From the NCBI GenBank assembly GCA_013350335.1, contig CM023537.1, forward strand, positions 45,816,111 to 45,880,110: a stretch of 64,000 bases of DNA. The letters are read 5' to 3'. Origin of the DNA: Chimonanthus salicifolius. Lineage: Eukaryota; Streptophyta; Magnoliopsida; Laurales; Calycanthaceae. Shown in pieces: positions 34,835 to 45,128 of this stretch. The notes below the pieces were generated by a model. That model did no database searches, was not told the DNA's origin, and saw only the letters and a program-made list of their open reading frames with translations. Every line of letters starts with the position of its first letter. The stretch's first letter is position 1. Position numbers and translations under genes: made by a program.

Positions 34835-35045
34835 CCAGATAGCACCGCATCACCCATTTTGCTGGAAATCCCATAACTGCCATAGTAGATAATAGAAAGT
34901 CCTACCTTACACTGTCAAAGGCTTTTTTTAGATTCACTTTCAAACATAATCTTGTAGTCCCTTTGTCTAAATGAATGCGACCATTACTCAGGAGAATAGC
35001 ATTCTGAATGCTACGCCTAGGAACTAGAATATTACAATGAATTGA
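34835..35045 (-). pseudogene. LINE (L1 clade) reverse transcriptase, N-terminal blocks
   Basis: The minus-strand frame reads VPRRSIQNAILLSNG, then KVNLKKAFDSV and MAVMGFPAKW. These are the RT blocks immediately upstream of the WISEC/LRQGDPLSP blocks at 33406-33873. One stop lies just after KAFDSVR. The right side is cut by the copia LTR at 35046. Confidence 0.85.
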
Positions 35046-35302
35046 TGTAGAAATATAAATCATACACCACAAATCATCATAACACAGGATTTACGTGGAA
35101 AACCCATAAGGGAAAAAACCACGAGAGAAAGAGAGTATATTATTTCACTGTAATTTTTCTATATACATCGGGGATATATTTATAAGAGAAAATACAAGAA
35201 TGAGTTCTATTTAGAACTCTGAGACCCGATTGAGTTAGGACTCTGAGACCTAATAGAGTTAGGACTCAGAGTCCTAACCATCCTCTCTTTTCCATTTCAA
35301 CA
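35046..35302 (-). repeat. Copia 3' LTR, 257 bp
   Basis: On the minus strand it starts TGTTGAAATGG and ends TATTTCTACA. Contains TATAAATATA at 35175-35184. Confidence 0.95.
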
Positions 35303-35315
35303 CTCCCCCTCAAGT
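35303..35315 (-). other. Copia polypurine tract
   Basis: The minus strand reads TTGAGGGGGAG directly before the 3' LTR; it primes plus-strand synthesis. Confidence 0.85.
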
Positions 35316-38300
35316 AGGTGCGAAAATGTCGATTGAGCCCAACTTGGACAAAATATCTTGGAATTTAACAACGGAGAGACTTTTTGTGAAGATATCTGCT
35401 AATTGTTGATCACTGCGAACAAACGGAGTAGAAATAACATTAGCTTGCAAATTTTCCCGAACAAAATGACAATCCACCTCAATGTGTTTGGTTCTCTCAT
35501 GAAACACCGGATTTGAAGCAATGTGAATGGCAGCTTGATTATCACAAAACATTTGCGTTGGCTGATTAGAACTAAAACCCAAATCTTGCAATAAGGACCG
35601 AAGCCAAATAACTTCACTGGTGGTTAAGGCCATTGCACGATATTCTGCTTCTGCACTTGATCTTGCAACAACACTCTGCTTTTTACTTTTCCAAGTTACC
35701 AGATTTCCTCCCACAAATGTACAATATCCTGTTGTAGATCGTCGATCAACTGGACAACCTGCCCAATCAGCATCAGTGTAAGCAGTAATGGAACTATTTC
35801 CATTCTTCCGCATCCATATTCCCCTTCCTGGAGAACCCTTCAAATATTGTAAAATTCGATTAACAGCATTCATGTGAGTAACTGTAGGTGCATGCATAAA
35901 TCTGCTGACTAGACTGACTGCATAGGAAATATCTGGCCTAGTGATCGTAAGATAAATCAATCGACCAACCAACCTTTGAAACTGACCAATATCAGATAAC
36001 AATTCTCCATCATTATCAAGCTTACCTCCACTATCAATTGGAGTATCTGATGGTTTAACTCCCATCTTTCCAATATCCTGCAACAGGTCCAGCACATATT
36101 TTCTTTGATTAAGAAATATGCCCTTCTTTGAGTAGGCAACTTCTAATCCAAGAAAATATTTTAACATTCCCAGATCTTTGATGGCAAATCTCTTGTGCAG
36201 TAGAGTCTTAAGTCTTGTAATTTCATTTTTGTCATCACCTGTGATCACTATATCATCAACATATACTAAAATAACAGTTGTACCACACATACCTTTTTTT
36301 ACAAACAACGAAGAATCAGCCGCACTCCTTTTAAGTCCATTACTCATGAGAACAGAACTGAGCTTAGCATACCATGCACGGGGAGATTGCTTAAGTCCAT
36401 ATATGGCCTTTTTCAGCTTGCACACAAATCCAACTTTGGATTCTTGTGAATGTCCTGGTGGAACACTCATGTATACCTCCTCTTCTAGGTCACCATGCAA
36501 GAAAGCATTTTTTACATCCATCTGAGATAATTTCCAACCCTGATTTGCTGCTAACGAGAGAATCACTCGGAAAGTGTTCATCTTTGCAACAGGTGCAAAA
36601 GTCTCTGTGTAATCTTCTCCATATGTTTGTGTAAAACCTCTGGCAACCAGTCTTGCTTTGTGTCACTCCACAGTTCCATCACTTTTATATTTGATTTTGT
36701 ATATCCAACGACACCCAACTGTCTTCTTTCCAATAGGCAACTTGACTATATTCCAAGTTTTATTATCATCAAGTGCTTGCAATTCTTCTTTCATTGCCTG
36801 TCGCCAAACAGATATGGAATTAGCTTCACGAAATGTCTTTGGTTCTTGTTCACTGGACATTGCACTCAAGAAGGCCAAATGAGACGGAGTAACATTATCA
36901 TATGTTAGAGAAGCCTCCATTGGGTATGATACAGCATGGTAAGTGAAGAAATCTTTCATTCCTTTTGGAGGACGAGTCTCTCTACTCGATCTCCGTAATG
37001 GAAGGGGAGGAGCCGATATGTCAGTTGTTGGAGAAATCGGCTGAATTACTGCAGATGTAGTCTCAGTAGAGCTGTCGGTATTTCAATTGCTGCAGACATT
37101 GGTTGGTTATCTGGAGATATAATCACCGTATTTCTGCTACAAGAGATATCATCAGTTACAGTAGGAAGAGGTACCAAATCAGATAAGTTCTCCCCCTGGG
37201 ACCGATTCCCAGAATCACTATGAACTGAGAAATACACTTCAGATTCAGCGAAGCGCACATCACGGGAGACAATGAGCTTGCGAGATGCTGGGTCATAACA
37301 AATGTACCCTTTCTGTGAAGAAGAATAGCCGAAAAAGACACATCTGACAGATCTGGCATCTAACTTGTCACGATGAAGAGGTTGGCGGTGTACATAACAG
37401 ACACACCCAAACACACGCAGATGCGACAAAACAAGCTTTCTATTCCTCAGCATTTCCAATGGTGATTTAAAATTGTTAACCCGACTAGGAAGTCGATTAA
37501 TCAAATAGATGGCCGTCAGAACACCATGAGACCAGTACTTCTTAGGAATATTCATTTGAAACATAAGAGCTCGTGCAGTTTCTAAAATTTGACGGTTTTT
37601 CCGTTCTGACACACCATTCTGTTGTGGTGTACCCACGCAGCTAGTTTGATGAATGATGCCTTGGTTATGAAAATATTCGGCGAAATTAGCATTGACATAT
37701 TCAGTGCCATTGTCAGAGCGGAAAATTTTCACCTTGGCATGAAATTGGGTAGTGATCATGTTGTGAAAGGCTTTGAAAGCAAGGAACACCTCATTCTTAG
37801 ATTTGAGTAAGTACAACCATCTAACACGAGTACAATCATCAATGAATAAAACAAAATATTTATAACCATCATAAGAAGCAATTGGAGCACTCCATACATC
37901 AGAATGAATCAAATCAAAATGTTCAACAGATTTAGAACTAGAAGAAAGAAATGGTAAACGAGTTTGTTTAGAAAATTGACAGACATCACAAACATTAGAC
38001 GGAACAGAAACAGAAGGAAAAAGATAAGACAAAATACGACTTGAAGGATGTCCAAGCCGTAGGTGCAGGATGTGACTCTCTACTAAGTCCGTGGCTTTGT
38101 AGGCCTTAGTAGGTGAATGTAGCAAGTATAACCCATTGGAATACGTGCCTTTACCAATCGTCCTCTTGGAAGTTCGATCCTGAAAGACGACAGAGTTAGG
38201 AGAAAAAATGACATCACAGTTCAAAGCATTAGTAAGTTTTCCAACAGACATGAGTTGAGTTGGAAAAGAAGGGACAACAAGAGCAGTAAAAGAAACGCTA

Positions 38301-39499
38301 TTTGAAAAAAAATCAACTTGACCACGGTCGGCCATAGGACCCACAGTGCCATTGGCTAAATAGACATCATGTTTACGGGATGATGTGGAAAAATCAGACA
38401 CAGAAGAAGGAGAATTAGCCATATGATCAGTAGCACCAGAGTCAATAATCCAAAAATGACCAGTACAATGGGAAGCAAGAGACGCATGAATGGTACCTGC
38501 TGTATGAGACGAGGAAGACGGATTTGTAGAAGGCAAAGACTGACGTGGATCGCATAGGATTTGACTCAACTGATCCAGAGTAGTGGAAGTATCTGCGACA
38601 TTAGCCTTGGCTCTCCTTTTTGCTTCAAAGTTTGGTTTGAGATGAGGATGTAACAACCAACAACGTTCTTTGGAGTGCCCAACCTTGCCACAATGATCAC
38701 AACGAATAGTGTCTCTTCGGCCTTTATTTGGAACCTGAACCTTCTTCTTCTCAGACTCAGAGTAGGGTCGGCGTTCATTTTTATGAGTCACAAAAGCACT
38801 GGAGGAGGAGTTCTCAGAGGATGGAAGAAGAGCAGGATTCATAGTTTCTTGTCGTGTTTCTTCACGTTGAATGATAGCACAAACAGCAATCCAGGAGGGT
38901 AGCGGATCAGTCATAAGGATATTACTCCGCAAAGATTCATATTTTGGCCCCAGGGCCCGAAGTAACGAGAAAACTTGGTCCTCTTCATCTCGGTGCAAAA
39001 GAGACTGTGCGTCAGTGGTATGAGGACGATATAAATGTAGCTCATCCCATAGCCTTTTCATATGGCCAGTAAGATCGCAAAATTTCTGTTTGCCCTGTAG
39101 CGCAGTCGCAATCTCATTTTGAAGCTGAAACACCCGAGCAATATTATTTCGACTACCATTCATACCTGTCACAGAATCCCATAATTCCTTTGCAGAATCA
39201 GAGAATGTAAAAATTCCAGCAATGTTGGGTTCCATAGAATTAAGAAGCCATGATCGAACCAGTTGATCAGTAGATAGCCAAGTATCATAAGCAGAGTCAG
39301 TATCGGGGTCTTCCGAAGTAGTAGCTGAAGCTTTAGATGCGGAGGCAGGGGCAGGAGGCACAATCTTGCCATTGATAAACCCCAATTTTTTCTTACTACC
39401 AAGAGATAAGTGAATAGCCCGAGACCAGAGAACATAATTATTTGTATTCAAGAGAGCAGAAGAAAGTTTCAGACTGGGATTGCAGTCGGAGTCACCCAT
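35310..39499 (-). pseudogene. Copia gag-pol polyprotein with one frameshift and one stop
   Basis: The first open segment (39499-37046, 817 residues) has the gag domain (residues 1-240), a zinc knuckle CDHCGKVGHSKERC (267-280), protease DSGATDH (353-359), the integrase HHCC domain (H476/H479, H484; C504, C507) and catalytic D534, D596, E632 with the copia-type GTPQQNGVSERKN context. A one-base frameshift near 37075 ends this frame. The next piece (36959-36666) leads into RT and is stopped by TGA at 36663-36665, a likely CGA-to-TGA change. The last segment (36581-35310, 423 residues) has RT MDVKNAFLHG and YVDD (107-110), RNase H TDADWAG with EAE, and ends ADIFTKSL. Only these two lesions separate it from an intact polyprotein. 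The start is the first ATG with a gag-like N-terminus. Copia lineage is not resolved by eye. Confidence 0.92.
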
Positions 39500-40899
39500 C
39501 GTGAAGCTGAACAGCAGGCGGCGCTAGCTGCAGATCTGATTAAGATATATATGCAGAAGTGCTGCAAAAAAAAAAAAAAAAAAGCACAATCAGTTTTTTT
39601 TTTTTCGGGGTCAGTGTCCGGTAGAGATTGTGCTGTGCTGTTCTCTCTAGCAGAGGACCGACGAAATCAAGGACCACAGTAGACTCGGGCAACTGATTGA
39701 CGCAAGCGGCGGCCGGAGCTGAGAATGTCGAGATCGGCACTGAGAAAGATGCAAGCATGTACTGATCTTAACGGTAGTAAGGGCTGAAACCAACTGGAGC
39801 CGGCGATGACAATCAGAGCCGGGGCAAACAAACGATCTGAAACCCGATCAACTAGTGCAGATCTGAGAAGACAACGGCCAGAAATCAACGCAGCAGCAGG
39901 CCGTCAGAGACGACGCAGCAGTAGGCTGCTCAGGCGGATATTGCAAATACAAATCTGAAGCAGAGACCTGACGGCGGCGGACGCGTTGTCCAGCAGAGCT
40001 GAAACGAACGGATCTGAGAAACCCGAATTGGGCAGCGGGCTGTGCCTGAGAACTACACGTCGGAGAAGGCTTGTGAAATCAGTAAAGCAGATCGGACTGG
40101 CGTTGGCGGAGATGGCAGCAGGAAGTCGGACCAGCAGGCAGCAACAATAGGCAGAAGCGATGAGGACCCGAGATCTGAACCGGCGATCTCAGCTGTGCAC
40201 GGTAACTGCTAGATCTGGAAATGTCGATCTGGTTCGGCACTACCAGATCTGGTTCGGCACTGTGTGAATCGGCTTCAGCGGCACACAGATCAGATCTGGA
40301 CAAAGAAGACGAGGCCGAGAGCAGATCAGATCTGGAATGCAAAAATCAGAGCTGCTGTGAAGGAGACGATGCCGCAACAGAGCGACAGTGAGCTGGAGGA
40401 AGGGATCCTCGATGTCGAGCGGCAGATCGGAAGCGGTGATGCGCCGAGTTTTCGAGAAGATCAGTCGGCTGGGCAGAGCAGAGGACGCCGAAGAAGACGC
40501 CCAATGTGCAGAGAGGCAGGCCGGAGATCTGGAGCATCCAACGCCGTGCGTGATGGTGGTGAGAACAGGGCAGCAGCAGCGGACGGAAGCAGCGGCAGGA
40601 AGTCGCCAATCAAGTGACAGTGATGCAGAGAGCAAACCACTCTCTCAAAGGTCAACCGGCTGTCGGTGCTGGCTTGATGGTTGGACAGAGCGGAGAAAAC
40701 TCAGATCGGAGAAATCCAATCACAAATTGGAATCAAATATGAAGCCGATGAGATGCTTCTGCAAACAAGCACAAATTTGTGATGTGTTGCAGTTGACGTA
40801 ATACAAACAGGACTCACAGTCCGTTGATGGTATAAGGCAATCGGGAACCACGCTGAATAGCGACGAACCGATGCCAATCAAACCCAATGATCGGTTAGA
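39500..40899 (-). other. Unusually long (1.4 kb) G+C-richer copia leader
   Basis: This lies between the primer site and gag. It is rich in CAGATCTG-type words (for example 39530, 39860, 40210, 40245, 40290, 40325, 40520) and in CAGCAG/GCCG. An A18 run (39567-39584) and a T13 run (39593-39605) lie near gag. Overlapping open frames on both strands (e.g. 40240-40635 minus, 40388-40801 plus) show no domain and are probably chance frames in G+C-rich sequence. Confidence 0.7.
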
Positions 40900-40908
40900 C
40901 TGATACCA
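40900..40908 (-). other. Copia primer-binding site (tRNA-iMet)
   Basis: The minus strand reads TGGTATCAG immediately after the 5' LTR; complementarity ends there (the next bases are TC instead of AGC). Confidence 0.85.
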
Positions 40909-41165
40909 TGTAGAAATATAAATCATACACCACAAATCATCATAACACAGGATTTACGTGGAAAACCCATAAGGGAAAAAACCACGAGAGAAAGAGAGTA
41001 TATTATTTCACTGTAATTTTTCTATATACATCGAGGATATATTTATAAGAGAAAATACAAGAATGAGTTCTATTTAGAACTCTAAGACCCGATTGAGTTA
41101 GGACTCTGAGACCTAATAGAGTTAGGACTCAGAGTCCTAACCATCCTCTCTTTTCCATTTCAACA
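40909..41165 (-). repeat. Copia 5' LTR, 257 bp
   Basis: Near-identical to the 3' LTR: two substitutions seen, in the TACATCGRGGATAT and AACTCTRAGACCC words. TATA box at 41038-41047 on the minus strand. Confidence 0.95.
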
Positions 41166-41170
41166 ATTGA

Positions 41171-42560
41171 ACTTATTTGGATTTTACCTTGTCTCTATCT
41201 TCTTCTCGTGGATTCAAGACCTTTCTCGTCTGACGGCGTTCGATGAAGTCATCTTCTTCCTCTGAAGTTCTTGCTTCCAACGGCGTTTGGTAGCACCTTT
41301 GGAGTTTCTAAATGGCCTCTGCGACACTGGAAGAAGGCTACATCCATTCAGCCAGCTGACACTCAAGATTTCCAGTTTGGCCGTCGTGCTTCAGCCTGTT
41401 GCATCCTACCATGCAACTCTTGCAGGATGCCTTAACCCGACCTTGCTTAAGTTTTTGGTTTTTTGTGCTTCGGCCCGGATGATACCTTTGTTCTGTGCAG
41501 CATTTCTTTGCCTATTCTTGTAGTATTTTGCTTTTATTTTCTTCTTATATTTGCACCTTTGATGCTTTTTATATGATTGTTACATATGAACCATTTCAAA
41601 AAAAATTCTTTCACATGGTATAACTCTCCTTTCCTTCTCTTCTCTGTTTTACCCCCTTCTTCTCCCAGCCGTTCATACAGTGTTTTTATCTCTCTGATCC
41701 TTTCTTCTTTCTTTGGCCATGTCTTGGTCGCCGTCCCCAATATTTCTTCTTTTATCTTTGCTCTTTTTTTTTCTTTTCTTTCTTCTTCTCTGCTGATTCA
41801 TCGCATGATCTTTCTTCTTCTCTGCTGATTCATCGCATGATTCCAGCAGATTTTTTCCTTTTATTCTTCTTTTTCTGTTCTTTCTTTCTCTGTCGATTCA
41901 TGGACCCGAGAAATCAGATTAATTCCAGCCCGCACGGCAGTGCTCCTGGCCGATTCACCCTAGGTTTTCTCGGTCCTTCTCTAAATCACCAACATGCACT
42001 TGGTGGAAATTCTTTCCACCGTTGGCAGCAATTGGATTTGCCATGTTGGGTTTCCTTTAATACCCCTTTAATCTTTTAAAAAACATCACTAAATTTTGTG
42101 CATTCAAAGCCAGCAACCTAATGGAAATTTCCATTTTTGTTTTCTCCTCCACTTTTGTGTTTTTTTAAATGGGTCCATCACTTTTTACGGGCGTGTTGAG
42201 TCTCTAGGTGGGGTCCACAATGTGATGGGTTGGCAATGACCTAGAATTTGATGCAGGGTCCTCTCTTCTCTCCATCGATCCAATCTCTGATTAAAAGAAT
42301 CAATTTTGGATTTTGACTAATCAAGTTTCAACCGAGTTTGTTGAACTCGATGCCTACATCACCTCTTTACATCACAATTAATGTGGGTTCCAAACCCATT
42401 TTAAAGGATATAGTCAATTTCAAGTCTATGGTTTTAGACTTTTGTTTAGGTAAGAAAAGGGTTGAAATGTTGAATATTGACTTGTAGGATGTTGAATGAG
42501 AGTGAGGGGCCGTTGGTGGAAGATACCTACCAAAACGCGTCTCTGCCTGCTAATCAAAGC
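41171..42560. other. Region without a recognised gene; possible LINE 3' end at its left
   Basis: 41171-41605 ends in a T-rich stretch, TATATGATTGTTACATATGAACC and a short A-run, the look of a plus-strand plant LINE 3' end, but no ORF with domain words supports it. 41610-41900 is CT-rich. 42090-42560 is unremarkable single-copy-like sequence leading to the TATA box at 42573. Confidence 0.35.
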
Positions 42561-42572
42561 TTGGAATAGGAA

Positions 42573-42579
42573 TATATAA
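42573..42579 (+). promoter_or_regulatory. Possible TATA box of the signal-peptide ORF
   Basis: TATATAA lies 36 bp upstream of the ATG at 42615. The spacing allows only a very short 5' UTR, so either the box is not the real one or translation starts close to the cap. Confidence 0.3.
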
Positions 42580-42614
42580 CATGATACATAGTCCTCGTGA
42601 TTTGCATTGCAGCC

Positions 42615-42929
42615 ATGGCTTTTTCTCCTTCCTATCTGCCTCTGCTAACGTTGGCTTTGCTTCTTCTATCATGTGTTCCCACAAGCGCAAGCAGTAGATG
42701 GGAGAAAATGGAGCATGATGCTATTGCTCACATGGCTGCCAGTAGTGTCTCACTTCCGGTTCCTCTACGTTTGACAATGGTAGGAGAGACGGTTTTTAAG
42801 AGTTTCACCGCCTGCTCCCAAATGCAACTACAATCCTCGAGGCAGACAAGAACCACCATCACCCACCATCACCCATTTCATAAGTTTTTGTCTTCATTTA
42901 CTTTGTTGTTTTTTTTAATTAATATGTAA
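42615..42929 (+). CDS. Hypothetical small protein with N-terminal signal peptide
   Basis: Open frame of 104 codons from ATG 42615 in a good context (GCCATGGC). Residues 1-7 are the n-region, about 8-21 a strongly hydrophobic core (LPLLTLALLLLSCV) and PTSAS a plausible cleavage site; the mature part starts near SRWEKMEHD. I do not recognise the family. The C-terminal part (after about residue 60) becomes low-complexity (THHH, then a hydrophobic run) and may be intron: an ATG|GTAGGA donor-like site lies near 42780. It could be exon 1 of a secreted or extracellular protein, or a chance frame. An upstream in-frame GTG extension is unlikely to be used. A foldback transposon starts 140 bp downstream. 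Confidence 0.4.
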   Translation: MAFSPSYLPLLTLALLLLSCVPTSASSRWEKMEHDAIAHMAASSVSLPVPLRLTMVGETVFKSFTACSQMQLQSSRQTRTTITHHHPFHKFLSSFTLLFFLINM

Positions 42930-43068
42930 ACAAGATTTTGACATTTGATAATAACGATAATGAGAAATGAGGATTGTCTTGTTTCTCCATGAAGTCTTTT
43001 TATTTGAACTTCTGTTCTCAGATGATAATCTAGTGAGTGTAAAGCAAAGTCTCCAAACCTATTAGGTT

Positions 43069-43482
43069 GGCTCGGCATTTAGACACTACACTATTCTGTC
43101 AGCATATACCGATTTTCAGATTTTGAGTGAAAATTACCATTATGTCCTTTCACGTGAAATTGACCGATCGATTTTACAGCGCATTTTCGCTTCGATCGAT
43201 TGATCCCTTTTGCGTAGAATCGTGTGATTGATTCCATGGGATCATGAGATTGATCTCTCAAACATAAACGGAAGATGCTAGCTGGAGAAATCGATCAATT
43301 GAAACACTGTCATGAGATTGATTCTGGACTTTTTACGCGAATATGAGTGGAAGAGGCTTCCTGAAAAAATCGATCGACTGATGCTTAAAACGATCAATCG
43401 ATCGGTGCTTAAAACGATCAATAGCAACGATCGATTGATTCTATTGATTTATGCTACAGTAACTACATTATTTAAAGGAAAG
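43069..43482 (+). repeat. Left terminal inverted repeat of the foldback element
   Basis: Pairs with 44740-45119. Shared words in inverted order include CCGATTTTCAGATTTTGAGTG, AAATTACCATT, GGAAGATGCTAG, TGCTACAGTAACTACATTAT. Confidence 0.85.
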
Positions 43483-44739
43483 ATAAAACTTTAACGTTAT
43501 TTTTTAAGCACTGTCTATTTTCAAAAATTCTCACCTTAAATATCCAGACTAATTACGATAACCTATACTTTAAGACTTCAAGGTCTTTTGACACTCCAAA
43601 ATGTGTTTTCGGCACAGCCGAGGGATACCTTTATTTGTAAAACACTCTGTTTTAAGCATTTGGGAGTGTCAAAAGACCTTAAAGTCTTAAAGTATTTTTA
43701 TCAGGTTATTTTAATTAGTCCGGATATTCAATTTGAGAAATTTTGAAAATACACAGTGTTTAAAAAATAACGTTAAAGTTTTAAAGGAAAGATAAAACTT
43801 TAACGTTATTTTTTAAGTACTGTGTATTTTTAAAATTTCTCAAATTAAATATCCAGACTAATTACGATAGCGTGATAAAAATACTTTAAGATTTTAAGGT
43901 CTTTTGACACTCCAAAATGTGTTTTCGGCACAGCCGAGGGATACCCTTATTTGTAAAACACTATGTTCTAAGCATTTGGGAGTGTAAAAATACCTTTAAG
44001 TCTTAAAGTATTTTTATCAGGTTATCGTAATTAGTTCGGATATTCAATTTGAGAAATTTTGAAAATACACAGTGCTTAAAAAATAATGTTAAAGTTTTAA
44101 AGGAAAGATAAAACTTTAACGTTATTTTTTAAGCACTGCATATTTTCAAAATTTCTCAAATTAAATATATAGACTAATTACGATAACCTGATAAAAATAC
44201 TTTAAGACTTAAAGGTCTTTTGACACTCTAAAATGTGTTTTCGGTACGGCCGAGGGATACCCTTATTTGTAAAACACTATGTTTTAAGCATTTGGGAGTA
44301 TCAAAAGACCTTGAAGTCTTAAAATATTTTTATCAGGTTATCGTAATTAGTCCTGATATTCAATTTGAGAAATTTTGAAAATACACAGTGCTTAAAAAAT
44401 AACGTTAAAGTTTTAAAGGAAAGATAAAACTTTAACGTTATTTTTTAAGCACTGTGTATTTTTAAAATTTCTCAAATTAAATATCCAGACTAATTACGAT
44501 AATCTGATAAAAATACTTTAAGACGTTAAGGTCTTTTGACACTTCAAAATGTGTTTTACGCACAGTCGAGGGATACCCTTATTTGTAAAATACTCTGTTT
44601 TAAGCATTTGGGAGTGTCAAAAGACCTTGAAGTCTTAAAGTATTTTTATCAGGTTATCGTAATTAGTCCGGATATTCAATTTGAGAAATTTTGAAAATAC
44701 AGTGCTTAAAAAATAACTTTAAAGTATTAAAGGAAATTT
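43483..44739. repeat. Four tandem approximately 314-bp hairpin units
   Basis: The junction word TTAAAGGAAA starts at 43472, 43781, 44097, 44413 and 44727, giving periods of 309, 316, 316 and 314 bp. Within each unit a left arm beginning AACTTTAACGTTATTTTTTA and running to GACACTCCAAAATG is mirrored by a right arm CATTTGGGAGTGTC..to..AACGTTAAAGTT. The arms are about 125-140 bp and the loop carries GTTTTCGGCACAGCCGAGGG. Units differ by scattered substitutions. Confidence 0.9.
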
Positions 44740-45119
44740 TTTCCTTTAAATAATGTAGTTACTGTAGCATAAATCAATAAAATCAATCGATCATTTTAAG
44801 CATCAATCAATCGATCGATCATTTTAAGCATTAATCGATCGATTTCTTCAGAAAGCCTCTTCCGCTCGTATTCGCGTAAAAAACCTAAAATCAATCGCAC
44901 GACAGTGTTTCAATCGATCGATTTCTCCATCTAGCATCTTCCGTTTGTATTTGAGGGATCAATCGCACGATCCCATGGAATCAATAGCACAATTCTACGC
45001 AGAAAGGATCGATCGATTGAAGCAAAAATGCTCTGCAGAATCGATCGGTCGATTTCGCGGGGAAGGACAGAATGGTAATTTTCACTCAAAATCTGAAAAT
45101 CGGTGTCTGCTGCTGAGCC
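44740..45119 (-). repeat. Right terminal inverted repeat of the foldback element
   Basis: Inverse complement of the left arm; ends TGCTGAGCC at 45119. Confidence 0.85.
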
Positions 45120-45128
45120 TATTAGGTA

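Larger units (their letters stand above)
35046..41165 (-). mobile_element. Young, nearly intact Ty1/copia element, 6.1 kb
   Basis: Complete structure on the minus strand: 257-bp LTRs (35046-35302; 40909-41165), TG..CA ends, primer site, polypurine tract, gag-pol, and perfect 5-bp target duplications ATTGA at 35041-35045 and 41166-41170. The LTRs differ at only two positions by eye (0.8%), so insertion was recent relative to everything else here. It cuts a LINE fragment on its left. Confidence 0.95.
43060..45128. mobile_element. Mutator-like foldback element with four tandem palindromes (with target duplications)
   Basis: The element proper is 43069-45119 (2,051 bp). It is bounded by 9-bp duplications TATTAGGTT (43060-43068) and TATTAGGTA (45120-45128), 8 of 9 identical; 9 bp is the Mutator signature. 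Both ends start GGCTC(A/G)GCA. The arms are long inverted repeats of about 380-414 bp, rich in CGATCGATT. Between them lie four approximately 314-bp units, each a long palindrome itself. There is no transposase, so it would need enzyme from elsewhere. The left arm has an extra approximately 22 bp near its tip. Confidence 0.85.

Noticed and set aside
36178..36908. Plus-strand ORFs inside the copia RT
   Set aside because: Shadows of the minus-strand pol frame, which has the conserved motifs.
40240..40801. Overlapping open frames of 87-137 codons in the copia leader
   Set aside because: No recognisable domain; open frames are expected by chance in G+C-rich sequence.
43472..44739. CRISPR-like array or satellite
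   Set aside because: Units are 309-316 bp palindromes inside a transposon; no short direct repeats with unique spacers.
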